DNA from: a bacterium
GTDB lineage: Bacteria; Krumholzibacteriota; Krumholzibacteriia; LZORAL124-64-63
Reading direction: 5' to 3'
Length of the DNA stretch: 7,454 nt
Assembly (NCBI GenBank): GCA_030591105.1
Contig: JAUVBS010000093.1
Coordinates: forward strand, 1 to 7,454
Position numbers and translations under genes: made by a program. Of the stretch, positions 1-7,454 are shown piece after piece (within the stretch, counting starts at the first letter, position 1; each line of letters starts with the position of its first letter). The notes beneath the pieces were generated by a model. The model was not told where the DNA came from. It searched no databases and worked only from the letters and a program-made list of their open reading frames with translations.

Positions 1-341
1 ACTCCTTCTTCCTGGTCCAGAAGTACCCGCCCAGTTTGGTGCACCAGCTCTGGTTCGGCGGTTCGGTGATCTTCATGGTGGGAATGTTCAGCTGGATCGA
101 CGCACGATCGCTCATCCTCCGGCCCCTGGCCGTGGTCGGCCGCGTCCCGCTCTTCTACTACGCCGTGCACATCCCGCTGCTGGCGATCTTCGCCAAGCGC
201 CTGGGGATCTACTACCGCGAGGGCGCGGTGATCGAGTCGCTGATCGGCTGGGTGGTTCTGCTGGCGGTGATGTATCCGCTGGCGATCTGGTTCGGCAGGG
301 TGAAGCGACGCTCGAAAGCCTGGATCATCCGGATGATCTGA
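1..341 (+). CDS. DUF1624 / HGSNAT-like membrane acyltransferase, C-terminal fragment
   Basis: This is the last 112 residues of an integral membrane protein whose start lies left of the window; the first complete codon is at position 3 and the TGA stop is at 339-341. Visible near the fragment's start is a KYPPSL motif. Further on comes GRVPLFYYAVHIPLL, which fits the last helices of the DUF1624 / heparan-alpha-glucosaminide N-acetyltransferase-like family (KYPPSL, then GRVPLFYY-H). Three hydrophobic stretches can be seen: about residues 16-33, 42-65 and 80-100. They are followed by a short basic tail (RVKRRSK), consistent with a cytoplasmic C-terminus. Bacterial members are thought to move acyl groups across the inner membrane onto sugars, but the substrate cannot be told from this piece. 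The gene converges on coaX and overlaps its 3' end by 17 nt. The family call is from motif memory; a related acyltransferase family is the main alternative. Confidence 0.75.
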   Translation, partial: SFFLVQKYPPSLVHQLWFGGSVIFMVGMFSWIDARSLILRPLAVVGRVPLFYYAVHIPLLAIFAKRLGIYYREGAVIESLIGWVVLLAVMYPLAIWFGRVKRRSKAWIIRMI

Positions 342-349
342 TGCTTTCG
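313..349. terminator. Hairpin across the convergent gene ends; possible bidirectional terminator
   Basis: A perfect 16-bp palindrome (GATCATCCGGATGATC, 323-338) sits inside a second pair of arms, CGAAAGC (313-319) and GCTTTCG (343-349). Together they can fold as a 7-bp outer stem, a 3/4-nt internal loop, a 6-bp inner stem and a CCGG tetraloop, on either strand. The coaX stop codon (325-327) lies inside the palindrome and the plus-strand stop (339-341) lies in the internal loop. This is where a shared terminator is expected. No T-run follows on either side, so it is not a classical intrinsic terminator. It could be a 3'-end stabiliser, a pause site for factor-dependent termination, or chance. 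Confidence 0.4.
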
Positions 350-1110
350 GCCAGACCGGCCGCGCCCCGCACGGTCCAGTCCGGATCGAAGGGCCAATCT
401 TGCTGATCGAGCATACCGCCCAAGCCACCGGTGACGATCACCGGCAACTCGCCGTAATGCCGGCGCAGCGCGGCAACGGTCGCCAGCACGCCGTTACGCC
501 CGACGTGGTAAGCGCCCACCCGCATGGCGGCCGCAGTGTCACGGCCGGCGCGCAGCGGACACGGCTCGAATGGCACCGCGGCTAGACGGGCGGCCGTCTC
601 GCCCAGCTTGGCCGCGGCGAACGCCATGCCCGGCGCGATCAGTCCGCCGATGAAACATCCGTCCTGCAGCAGATCGAAGGTCGTCGCCGTTCCGAGATCG
701 ACGATCAAAGCATCACGTAGGCCGGCGGCGGCCGCCGCCGCGACGTTGCAGTAGCGATCGGCGCCAACGGTGGCAGGATCGTCGACAGCATTGTCAAAGG
801 GAAACGGAGCCGCGTGATCGATGCCCAGCGCCCCCGGCAGCACCGCCAGCAGCGCGCGGTCGGCCTGCGGCACGACTGAAGTGATGACCATCACCTCGGC
901 CGCGGCAGCCCGCGCCACCTCGCTCAATGAGGCTGCGGCGGCGCTCTGCTCGTCGCGGTCGCGCGGGGTCGCCAGGCGCAGTAATTCCGGTAGCGGCCTC
1001 GGCTCGTCGGCGGCAGCGGCCAGCACCGCGGCCGGACGCTCCGATTCGGCCCCGGTCCAGAGCACCGCGCGGAGCTGACTGTTGCCGATATCGATCACCA
1101 CCGCCCGCAC
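325..1110 (-). CDS. coaX: Type III pantothenate kinase (CoaX)
   Basis: A 261-residue cytoplasmic enzyme that phosphorylates pantothenate with ATP, the first step of coenzyme A synthesis. The ASKHA-fold motifs appear in order: an N-terminal phosphate-binding motif DIGNS (7-11; the family usually has DxGNT); GADR (116-119), whose Asp is the expected catalytic base; DLGTATT (138-144); GG-I-PG (155-161); and TGG (227-229). Length is normal for the family (about 250-270). The start is GTG at 1108-1110, supported by a good ribosome binding site (GGGGAGGT) five bases upstream and by the DIGNS motif lying only six residues in, as is usual. A six-Ala run at residues 124-129 is encoded by GC-only repeats. 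It follows birA by 65 nt as the last gene of the operon. The birA-coaX pairing is common in bacteria, and the two are sometimes fused. Ser for Thr in the first motif is conservative, so the gene looks functional. Confidence 0.93.
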   Translation of the reverse strand: MRAVVIDIGNSQLRAVLWTGAESERPAAVLAAAADEPRPLPELLRLATPRDRDEQSAAAASLSEVARAAAAEVMVITSVVPQADRALLAVLPGALGIDHAAPFPFDNAVDDPATVGADRYCNVAAAAAAGLRDALIVDLGTATTFDLLQDGCFIGGLIAPGMAFAAAKLGETAARLAAVPFEPCPLRAGRDTAAAMRVGAYHVGRNGVLATVAALRRHYGELPVIVTGGLGGMLDQQDWPFDPDWTVRGAAGLAESIRSSG

Positions 1111-1175
1111 GTCGACCTCCCCAAACAGTTGTCTTCAAAACACCGGCCGTGAACCAACCGCCGCTGCGGTCTCGA
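1111..1175 (-). other. birA-coaX intergenic gap
   Basis: This 65-nt spacer is the largest non-coding stretch in the window. Apart from the coaX ribosome binding site at its coaX-proximal end, I see no convincing -35/-10 pair, no terminator hairpin with a T-run and no small ORF with a start signal. The part near 1121-1145 is somewhat more AT-rich than its surroundings. coaX therefore probably depends on readthrough from birA, though a weak internal promoter cannot be excluded by eye. Confidence 0.5.
1115..1122 (-). promoter_or_regulatory. Ribosome binding site of coaX
   Basis: On the minus strand GGGGAGGT is followed by four further bases (CGAC) and then the GTG codon at 1110-1108, so the GGAGG core ends five bases before the start. 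This strong Shine-Dalgarno sequence supports the GTG start over downstream candidates. Confidence 0.8.
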
Positions 1176-2075
1176 TCACGCCGATTCGCCACGCACGATC
1201 TTGGTGACCTGCACGTCGCCGGCGCGGAACCGCTGGAGCGAGCCGTCGCCGGTAATCACCCGCAGCGCGCCGCTCTCGTCGATACCGTCGGCACGGCCGA
1301 CCAGGTCACGTTCCGCGGTGTGAAACACCACCTCGCACCCTCGGAGAGCGTCGCAACGGGCGAACTCCGCCGTGAAGGCACCCCAACCGTCGGCTCCGAA
1401 TCGGTCCAGCTCGGCGTCGACCCGCGCCAACACCGCACCAGCGACCTCACCAGGCTGAACGACACGACCACTCTCGAGCCACACGCTGGTGGCGCGTCCC
1501 TGCAAGCTGGGCGGGAACTGGCCAGCGTCGGCCGTGAGGTTCAGGCCAAGACCCGCCACGACGTTGGTACTGTCGCGCTGGCCGACATTGTCCACGATCA
1601 GCCCACCGAGCTTGCGATCGCCGGCCATCACATCGTTGGGCCACTTCAAGCTGACGTCGAGGCCGAAATCGTCGCGCAACGCGAGCACCACCATCAGCCC
1701 CATCCAGACCGAAAAACCGTGGTCGAAATCGGCGCGGTGCGTCGGCACCACGCACGACATCTGCAACCCGCCGCAGTCCAGCCAGTCGCGTCCCTGACGG
1801 CCGCGGCCAGCGGTCTGACGCCGCGCCGCGATCAACGTCCCGATGACCGGGACAGTCACCGGCGCCAGCGGTGTGAGCGGGCGCGCTTGCCAGCCCCAGC
1901 CGTCCCAGGTGCACAACCGCCCCGTGGCGGCGGGCCCGCGGCCGAGCAGGAAATCGCTGGTACTGCCGATCTCTTCCAGCAGATAGCAGCGTGCTCCGTC
2001 GCGCACGAATCGCGGCCCCGGTCTGAAGGCCTCCAGGCCGAACCAGTCGCGGTGGGTGGCTTCGCGTGCGGTCAC
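1176..2075 (-). CDS. birA: Biotin--[acetyl-CoA-carboxylase] ligase, catalytic domain only
   Basis: This 299-residue enzyme activates biotin with ATP to biotinyl-AMP and transfers it to the carrier lysine of biotin-dependent carboxylases. Visible signatures are the substrate motif STSD (38-41; usually STN), GRGRQGR (90-96, adenylate-binding loop), KWPND (144-148, carrying the conserved active-site Lys), KLGG (155-158) and GLGLN (175-179). A C-terminal SH3-like domain follows at about 247-291. There is no N-terminal helix-turn-helix, so it should be a pure ligase and not a biotin-operon repressor like E. coli BirA. Between the STS motif and GRGR the spacing is about 26 residues longer than in E. 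coli BirA, forming a Trp/Pro-rich insertion (about 50-78). The GTG start overlaps the nadC stop as GTGA and has AGGAG five bases upstream, indicating translational coupling. Confidence 0.93.
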   Translation of the reverse strand: MTAREATHRDWFGLEAFRPGPRFVRDGARCYLLEEIGSTSDFLLGRGPAATGRLCTWDGWGWQARPLTPLAPVTVPVIGTLIAARRQTAGRGRQGRDWLDCGGLQMSCVVPTHRADFDHGFSVWMGLMVVLALRDDFGLDVSLKWPNDVMAGDRKLGGLIVDNVGQRDSTNVVAGLGLNLTADAGQFPPSLQGRATSVWLESGRVVQPGEVAGAVLARVDAELDRFGADGWGAFTAEFARCDALRGCEVVFHTAERDLVGRADGIDESGALRVITGDGSLQRFRAGDVQVTKIVRGESA

Positions 2076-2992
2076 TCGTTCTCCTGCGGCTGCGGGGCTC
2101 GGTTCCGCTGCGGGTCATTGACCAATTCCATTTCGAAAGTCAGATCGAGAGCCGGCGCCGAATGGGTCAACCGCCCCACGGATACCGCGTCGGCCCCCGC
2201 AGCGGCATGGGCCCCGATCGTCTCGAGATTCACACCCCCGGAAGCCTCCAGGAGCGTGTGACGACCATCGGGAGCGGCGTTGCGCCGCTGCACCGCCACC
2301 GTCACCTCCTCGGGGGTGAAGTTGTCCAGGAGGATCCACTCCACCTTCAGCGGCAACACGCGGTCGAACTGGGCGAGGGTATCGACCTCGATCTCCACGG
2401 CCAGATCACGGTGGTGGCGCCGCGCTGTCGCCACCAGCTCTTCGACCGGTCGGCCGGCAGCCCAGTGATTGTCCTTGAACATGATCCGGTCGTACAGACC
2501 CAGACGGTGGTTATGGCCTCCCCCGGCCCGCACCGCATACTTCGCCAGAGCGCGGTAGCCCGGAAGCGTCTTGCGCGTATCGAGCACCCGGCAGCCGGTC
2601 CCGGCCACCGCCGCCACGTAACGGGCCGTCAACGTCGCAATACCACTCAAATGCTGCAAGAAATTGAGCGCGGTACGTTCACCGGTCAACAGCGCCGCCG
2701 CTGGGCCCCCCAACTGCGCTACAGCTGCACCTGGTGTGACCGTCGTTCCGTCGGTGAGCAGCGGCGCGACGTCCACCGTCCGATCCAGCCGTCGGTACAA
2801 TAATGCCACCAGCGGCAGTCCGGCCACCACGCCGGCGCTACGCGCGACGATCACGCCTCGCGCCTGCTGCGATGTATCGACCGCGATGGCGGTCGATACG
2901 TCCCCCGGCCCAATGTCCTCGGCCAAACTCTGGACGACCAGCTGGTCGAGCCAGTCATCGGCCGGGAAATCCAGCTCGCGTGGGTGGTTCAT
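2072..2992 (-). CDS. nadC: Nicotinate-nucleotide pyrophosphorylase (carboxylating), QAPRTase
   Basis: A 306-residue cytoplasmic enzyme that converts quinolinate and PRPP to nicotinate mononucleotide, CO2 and PPi in de novo NAD synthesis. The N-terminal motif EDIGPGDVST (25-34) and NFLQHLSGIAT (110-120) are typical. So is the core TRK-LPG-R-L-KYAVR-GGG-NHR-GL-D (139-167). Candidate substrate-binding residues are R106, R140, K141, H162, R163, K173, E202 and D223, matching those known in the M. tuberculosis enzyme with a one-residue offset. SVGRLTHSAPALDLTFE closes the barrel. I chose ATG at 2990-2992 over the upstream GTG at 3026-3028: it gives the usual N-terminus, is preceded by AAGGGGG, and overlaps the uvrB stop as ATGA. 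Its own stop overlaps the birA start by four bases. nadA and nadB are not in this window. A strong hairpin lies within codons 32-40. Confidence 0.95.
   Translation of the reverse strand: MNHPRELDFPADDWLDQLVVQSLAEDIGPGDVSTAIAVDTSQQARGVIVARSAGVVAGLPLVALLYRRLDRTVDVAPLLTDGTTVTPGAAVAQLGGPAAALLTGERTALNFLQHLSGIATLTARYVAAVAGTGCRVLDTRKTLPGYRALAKYAVRAGGGHNHRLGLYDRIMFKDNHWAAGRPVEELVATARRHHRDLAVEIEVDTLAQFDRVLPLKVEWILLDNFTPEEVTVAVQRRNAAPDGRHTLLEASGGVNLETIGAHAAAGADAVSVGRLTHSAPALDLTFEMELVNDPQRNRAPQPQENE
2081..2085 (-). promoter_or_regulatory. Ribosome binding site of birA
   Basis: AGGAG on the minus strand lies five bases before the GTG start at 2075, inside the last codons of nadC. It decides the birA start and supports coupled translation across the GTGA overlap. 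Confidence 0.75.
2871..2902 (-). repeat. Perfect 11-bp inverted repeat (hairpin) inside nadC
   Basis: Arms at 2874-2884 (GTATCGACCGC) and 2889-2899 (GCGGTCGATAC) are exact reverse complements around a 4-nt loop. In the mRNA, one C-A mismatch followed by two more pairs extends the stem to 2871-2902. It covers nadC codons 32-40, beginning about 93 nt after the start codon. The outer arms use GTA and ACA codons, which are unusual in such GC-rich coding sequence. It could be an mRNA structure affecting translation or decay, or an operator-like site; no function is shown by the sequence. Confidence 0.6.
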
Positions 2993-5016
2993 CTCTTTTC
3001 CCCCTTCGCCCCACCGGGCAGGCCCCACTGGGCTTTGAGATCTTCGATCCGATCGCGGAGCGCGGCGGCTTTTTCGAACTCCAGCCGCGCGGCGGCGGCC
3101 TCCATCTCGTCACTCAGCATCGTGACCAGTTCGCGCGGGCTGAGGTCCTGATCGAGGAACACCTCCCACGGCCGCTCGTCCGCTGCGGCAACATCGGTAT
3201 CGCCACGCTTTGTCGCCACGACCGTCGACTGCAGGATCTCCTCGCGCGTCTTACGGATCGTCTGCGGCGTGATGTCGTGTTCCACGTTATACGCGAGTTG
3301 CTTGCGCCGCCGCCGCTCGGTCTCGGCGATGGCGCGCTGCATCGAGCCGGTCAGCCGGTCCGCGTACATCACCACTTCGCCGTTCACATTCCGGGCGGCG
3401 CGGCCGGCGGTCTGGATCAGTGAGCGTTCCGACCGTAGAAACCCCTCGCGGTCCGCGTCGAGGATCGCCACGAGCGAGACCTCGGGCAGATCGAGCCCCT
3501 CGCGCAGGAGGTTGACCCCCACCAGCACGTCGTTCTCGCCGAGGCGCAACCGGCGCAGGATATCGATGCGGTCCAGAGCGGTGATGTCCGAGTGCAGATA
3601 GGTAACGCGTACTCCGGCCTGGGCGAGGTATTCCGTCAGGTCCTCGGACATCCGCTTGGTCAACGTCGTGACCAGAACACGCTCCTGACGCGCGACCACC
3701 GTCTGGATGCGCGCCAGCAAATCGTCCACCTGGTGCTCGACCGGCGAGACCGTGATCGGCGGATCGACCAGACCGGTGGGCCGGATCACTTGCTCGACGA
3801 ACACCCCTTCACTCTGGCGCAACTCGTAATCGGCCGGCGTAGCGGAAACGAAGATCGTACGCGGTATCAATCGTTCGAACTCCTCGAACAACAGCGGCCG
3901 GTTGTCCAGCGCGCTCGGCAGGCGGAAACCGTGCTCGACCAGATTCAGCTTACGCGAGCGATCGCCTTTGTACATCGCGCCGATCTGCGGGACCGTCGCG
4001 TGCGACTCGTCGATGATCAGTAGAAAATCGTCGCCGAAGTAGTCGAGCAGACAGGCGGGACGCTCACCGGCAGCACGGCCATCGAAGTAACGCGAATAGT
4101 TCTCGACGCCGGCGCAGTGACCCACCTGCTGGATCATCTCCATGTCGTAACGCGTGCGCGAGGCGAGCCGCTGTGCCTCGAGCGGCTTACCGGCGGCATC
4201 GAGTTCGGCGAGCCGTTCCTCCAGATCGCGGCCGATCTCGTCGATGACCGGTCCGAGGCGGTCTAAATCGGTGACGAACTGGCTGGCCGGGAAGATCGCC
4301 GCGTCGGTGACTCTCTCGAGCACCCGTCCGCCGAGCGGTTCGATCCAGGCCAGGTTCTCGATCTCGTCGTCGAAGAACTCGACCCTCAGCAGACGCTCCT
4401 CGTGCGCCGCCCGGATCTCGACGATGTCACCGCGTACGCGAAAGGTGCCGTAGGTCGGTTCAGCGTCCTGGCGCCCGTAGTGAATCTCGACCAGACGCCG
4501 CAGCAAGGCGTCGCGTTCGATCCGTTGGCCACGCTCGAGCGAGATGATGCTACGCTTGAAGGTATGCGGGTTGCCCAGGCCGTAAATCGCCGAGACGCTA
4601 CAGACGACCACCACGTCTTCACGAGCGAGCAAGCTGCTGGTCGCCCGCAACCGCAACCGCTCGATCTCTTCGTTGATGCTGGTGTCTTTCTCGATGTAAG
4701 TGTCGGTGGCCGGGATGAACGCTTCCGGCTGGTAGTAATCGTAGTACGAGATGAAGTACTCCACGGCGTTCTCCGGGAAGAAGCCCTTCAACTCGCCGTA
4801 AAGCTGCGCCGCCAGCGTCTTGTTGTGGGAAAAGATCAGAGTCCGCAGGCCGAGCTCCGCGATCACGTTGGCCATGGTGAAGGTCTTGCCCGAACCGGTC
4901 ACACCGAGCAGGGTCTGAAAGCGCTTGCCCCGGCGTGCCTCGGCCACCAGCTCGGCGATCGCTTCGGGCTGGTCACCGGTCGGCACGAACGGGGCGTGGA
5001 GACGGAAGGTGCCCAT
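2989..5016 (-). CDS. uvrB: Excinuclease ABC subunit UvrB
   Basis: A 675-residue DNA helicase-like subunit of nucleotide excision repair. It is loaded by UvrA, verifies the lesion and recruits UvrC for incision. Domains are complete: Walker A GVTGSGKT (38-45), the beta-hairpin that inserts between strands (YYDYYQPEAFIP, 91-102), DESH (336-339, Walker B), SATP (391-394), the helicase motifs LREGLDLPE (504-512) and QTAGRAARN (535-543), and a C-terminal UVR/UvrC-binding coiled coil (about 625-660). Length matches E. coli UvrB (673). ATG at 5014-5016 gives the normal N-terminus. The rodZ-like stop lies only three bases upstream, and no strong Shine-Dalgarno is seen there, only GGTGAG overlapping that stop, so translation probably relies on reinitiation. 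The last four bases overlap the nadC start. I see no LexA-type box just upstream, and the position inside an operon suggests non-SOS, constitutive expression. Confidence 0.98.
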   Translation of the reverse strand: MGTFRLHAPFVPTGDQPEAIAELVAEARRGKRFQTLLGVTGSGKTFTMANVIAELGLRTLIFSHNKTLAAQLYGELKGFFPENAVEYFISYYDYYQPEAFIPATDTYIEKDTSINEEIERLRLRATSSLLAREDVVVVCSVSAIYGLGNPHTFKRSIISLERGQRIERDALLRRLVEIHYGRQDAEPTYGTFRVRGDIVEIRAAHEERLLRVEFFDDEIENLAWIEPLGGRVLERVTDAAIFPASQFVTDLDRLGPVIDEIGRDLEERLAELDAAGKPLEAQRLASRTRYDMEMIQQVGHCAGVENYSRYFDGRAAGERPACLLDYFGDDFLLIIDESHATVPQIGAMYKGDRSRKLNLVEHGFRLPSALDNRPLLFEEFERLIPRTIFVSATPADYELRQSEGVFVEQVIRPTGLVDPPITVSPVEHQVDDLLARIQTVVARQERVLVTTLTKRMSEDLTEYLAQAGVRVTYLHSDITALDRIDILRRLRLGENDVLVGVNLLREGLDLPEVSLVAILDADREGFLRSERSLIQTAGRAARNVNGEVVMYADRLTGSMQRAIAETERRRRKQLAYNVEHDITPQTIRKTREEILQSTVVATKRGDTDVAAADERPWEVFLDQDLSPRELVTMLSDEMEAAAARLEFEKAAALRDRIEDLKAQWGLPGGAKGEKR
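3000..3006 (-). promoter_or_regulatory. Ribosome binding site of nadC
   Basis: AAGGGGG on the minus strand lies seven bases before ATG 2992-2990, within the end of uvrB. It is G-rich and not a perfect Shine-Dalgarno, but it supports the internal ATG as the nadC start over the in-frame GTG 36 nt upstream. Confidence 0.6.
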
Positions 5017-5019
5017 GGC

Positions 5020-6063
5020 TCACCGGTCCGGGGTGGTGAGTGCGCTATCGCCATCGATCAGGATCACCTGGCCCGGGCGCCAGGCTCCGGTCGCCAGCGC
5101 GGTGCCGTTGAGCGTAAGCTCGACACCGTCGAATCGACCCAGCTGCAGGTTGAAATGGTCGTCGGCGCCCCAGTAAACCACCAAGCCCTGGCGTACGCTG
5201 TACGGTTGGCCCGACACGATGCGCGCCGCTGGCAGTCTCCCCGGCCGCGTGTCCGGCGGCCAGGCGACCGTACTCGGTTCGGCAACGCCATCGGCGCCGA
5301 CGCTGACCGGGATCGGTTCTTTACAGAGCAGGCGCAAGATGAGCAGGTGTGCACGGCCGTCACTGAACTGCACGCGCTGGTCTCCGCGCCGAGCGGGCGG
5401 CAGCTCTGGATCGGGATCGGCACGCCACTCCGGCTCGGACGGAGCAGCGCCGGCCGTCGATTCGGTCCTCACCACGGCCGAGGCGTCCTCCCACCCCGCG
5501 GCGAGAGTGTCGGCGTCCCGGTCGACCAGCGACCGGCCAGGCGGTTCGGCCCGCGCAGTATCGGGCAGGACCGCGGCCACCGTGCTGGAATCCGTGTCGT
5601 CGGCCAACAGTGTTTCGACCGCCGATTGTTCGGTTGGCGATTCGGCCACTCGGTGTCCGTCGCGCAGTAAGAACCACCACACAGCCAGCGCAACCAGCAC
5701 CACCACCACTCCCCAGCGCCGGAGCAAACGGCCGTACGCCACCCCCACCTTGTGGATTTCGGTTTCGGCATCTTGCCAGATCGCGTCGGTGATCTCCGGT
5801 GCCGCAACGGTCTTTCCTTGACCCAACTCGTACAAGGCTACGATCTCGCCTGGATCGAGACCGACCGCCTCGGCAAATGCGCGCAAGAAGCTCTTGATGT
5901 AGAGCGAACCGGATACCTTGTGATACTCGTCGCCTTCGAGCGCCTGTAATAGCCGCTGCGGAATCTTGGTTTCGGTCGACAACTGCTCGAGCGTCATGCG
6001 CCGTGCGTCGCGCGCTTCTCGGAGCAGTTCGCCGGGGGTCCTACCGTCGCGATCAACGACCAT
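5020..6063 (-). CDS. rodZ: RodZ-like helix-turn-helix membrane protein with DUF4115 domain
   Basis: A 347-residue protein with RodZ architecture. A cytoplasmic HTH domain comes first (about 9-80: GELLREARDARRMTLEQLS, TKI, LEGDEY, GSLYIKSFLRAFAEAVGLDP), then a juxtamembrane basic segment (RLLRR, 112-116) and one transmembrane helix (about 118-133). A long low-complexity acidic, Ala/Pro-rich linker follows (about 140-230), and then a C-terminal beta-rich DUF4115 domain (about 236-338, with GVELTLNG at 313-320). RodZ links MreB filaments to the elongation complex and helps keep rod shape; the HTH normally binds MreB and not DNA. I chose ATG at 6061-6063 because AAGGAGG lies seven bases upstream and the HTH then starts about ten residues in. 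A longer reading to 6180 would run 98 nt into valS. It is 19 nt downstream of valS. The family is well supported; a role in cell shape here is inferred. Confidence 0.85.
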   Translation of the reverse strand: MVVDRDGRTPGELLREARDARRMTLEQLSTETKIPQRLLQALEGDEYHKVSGSLYIKSFLRAFAEAVGLDPGEIVALYELGQGKTVAAPEITDAIWQDAETEIHKVGVAYGRLLRRWGVVVVLVALAVWWFLLRDGHRVAESPTEQSAVETLLADDTDSSTVAAVLPDTARAEPPGRSLVDRDADTLAAGWEDASAVVRTESTAGAAPSEPEWRADPDPELPPARRGDQRVQFSDGRAHLLILRLLCKEPIPVSVGADGVAEPSTVAWPPDTRPGRLPAARIVSGQPYSVRQGLVVYWGADDHFNLQLGRFDGVELTLNGTALATGAWRPGQVILIDGDSALTTPDR

Positions 6064-6070
6064 GCCACTA

Positions 6071-6077
6071 CCTCCTT
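6071..6077 (-). promoter_or_regulatory. Ribosome binding site of the rodZ-like gene
   Basis: A near-consensus Shine-Dalgarno, AAGGAGG, lies in the 19-nt valS-rodZ gap, seven bases before ATG 6063-6061. It fixes the start and argues against longer forms reaching into valS. Confidence 0.85.
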
Positions 6078-6082
6078 CCGCA

Positions 6083-7454
<1,372 letters not shown>

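Noticed and set aside
428..444. 7-bp inverted repeat CCGGTGA / TCACCGG with a 3-nt loop in coaX
   Set aside because: Several 7-bp repeats with short loops are expected by chance in this length, and it encodes the conserved VTGG region of CoaX.
723..740. 18-bp perfect palindrome made of CGG/CCG triplets
   Set aside because: It falls in the six-Ala run of CoaX (residues 124-129); GC-only Ala codons produce such symmetry readily, so it is most likely a low-complexity by-product.
927..2261. 444-codon plus-strand open frame opposite coaX, birA and the end of nadC
   Set aside because: It lies antisense to three genes with clear catalytic motifs and itself has biased Arg/Ala/Pro/His-rich composition with no recognisable domain. 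Long antisense frames are expected in GC-rich coding DNA.
2066..2803. 245-codon plus-strand open frame opposite nadC
   Set aside because: Fully covered by nadC, which has all catalytic residues; no domain or start signal supports the antisense frame.
5067..5084. CCTGGC / GCCAGG hairpin about 50 nt before the uvrB start
   Set aside because: Only 6 bp, GC-rich, inside the DUF4115 coding region; within chance expectation, and no T-run follows.
5017..5100. Possible LexA/SOS operator upstream of uvrB
   Set aside because: I looked for CTGT-N8-ACAG and GAAC-N4-GTTC type boxes and found none; there is also no intergenic space for a promoter.
4402..5670. 422-codon plus-strand open frame opposite uvrB and the rodZ-like gene
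   Set aside because: Antisense shadow of two well-supported genes; the product is Arg/Gly/Val-rich with no family motif.

Overview
The window is a GC-rich bacterial chromosome segment (roughly 60-65% G+C by eye) packed almost wall to wall with housekeeping genes. I recognise no mobile element, CRISPR array, tRNA, rRNA or defence gene. The gene set (a DUF4115-type RodZ-like protein, type III pantothenate kinase, and a nadC-birA-coaX cluster) suggests a GC-rich Gram-negative-type lineage. Acidobacteriota or a deltaproteobacteria-like group is my best guess, but this is inference from gene order and no marker here proves it.

Layout: one long minus-strand transcription unit fills positions 325-7454. 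In transcription order (right to left) it holds valS (C-terminal half, running off the right edge), a rodZ-like gene, uvrB, nadC, birA and coaX. Spacing is very tight: 19 nt between valS and rodZ, 3 nt between rodZ and uvrB, a 4-nt ATGA overlap for uvrB/nadC, a 4-nt GTGA overlap for nadC/birA, and 65 nt between birA and coaX. At the left edge the 3' end of a plus-strand gene for a DUF1624 (HGSNAT-like) membrane acyltransferase converges on coaX. The two genes overlap by 17 nt inside a strong hairpin.

How the genes relate: nadC (NAD), coaX (CoA) and birA (biotin attachment to acyl-CoA carboxylases) form a cofactor block. valS (translation), rodZ-like (cell shape) and uvrB (nucleotide excision repair) are upstream partners that probably share a promoter outside the window. 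The short overlaps suggest translational coupling. No promoter is visible inside the window; the only gap, 1111-1175, holds a ribosome binding site and nothing else I recognise.

I found no convincing new biological system. The points worth a second look are a hairpin at the convergent gene junction, a perfect 11-bp-stem hairpin inside the 5' part of nadC, and two apparent lineage-specific insertions: about 26 residues in BirA between the substrate motifs, and about 44 residues in the linker before the ValRS anticodon-binding domain.
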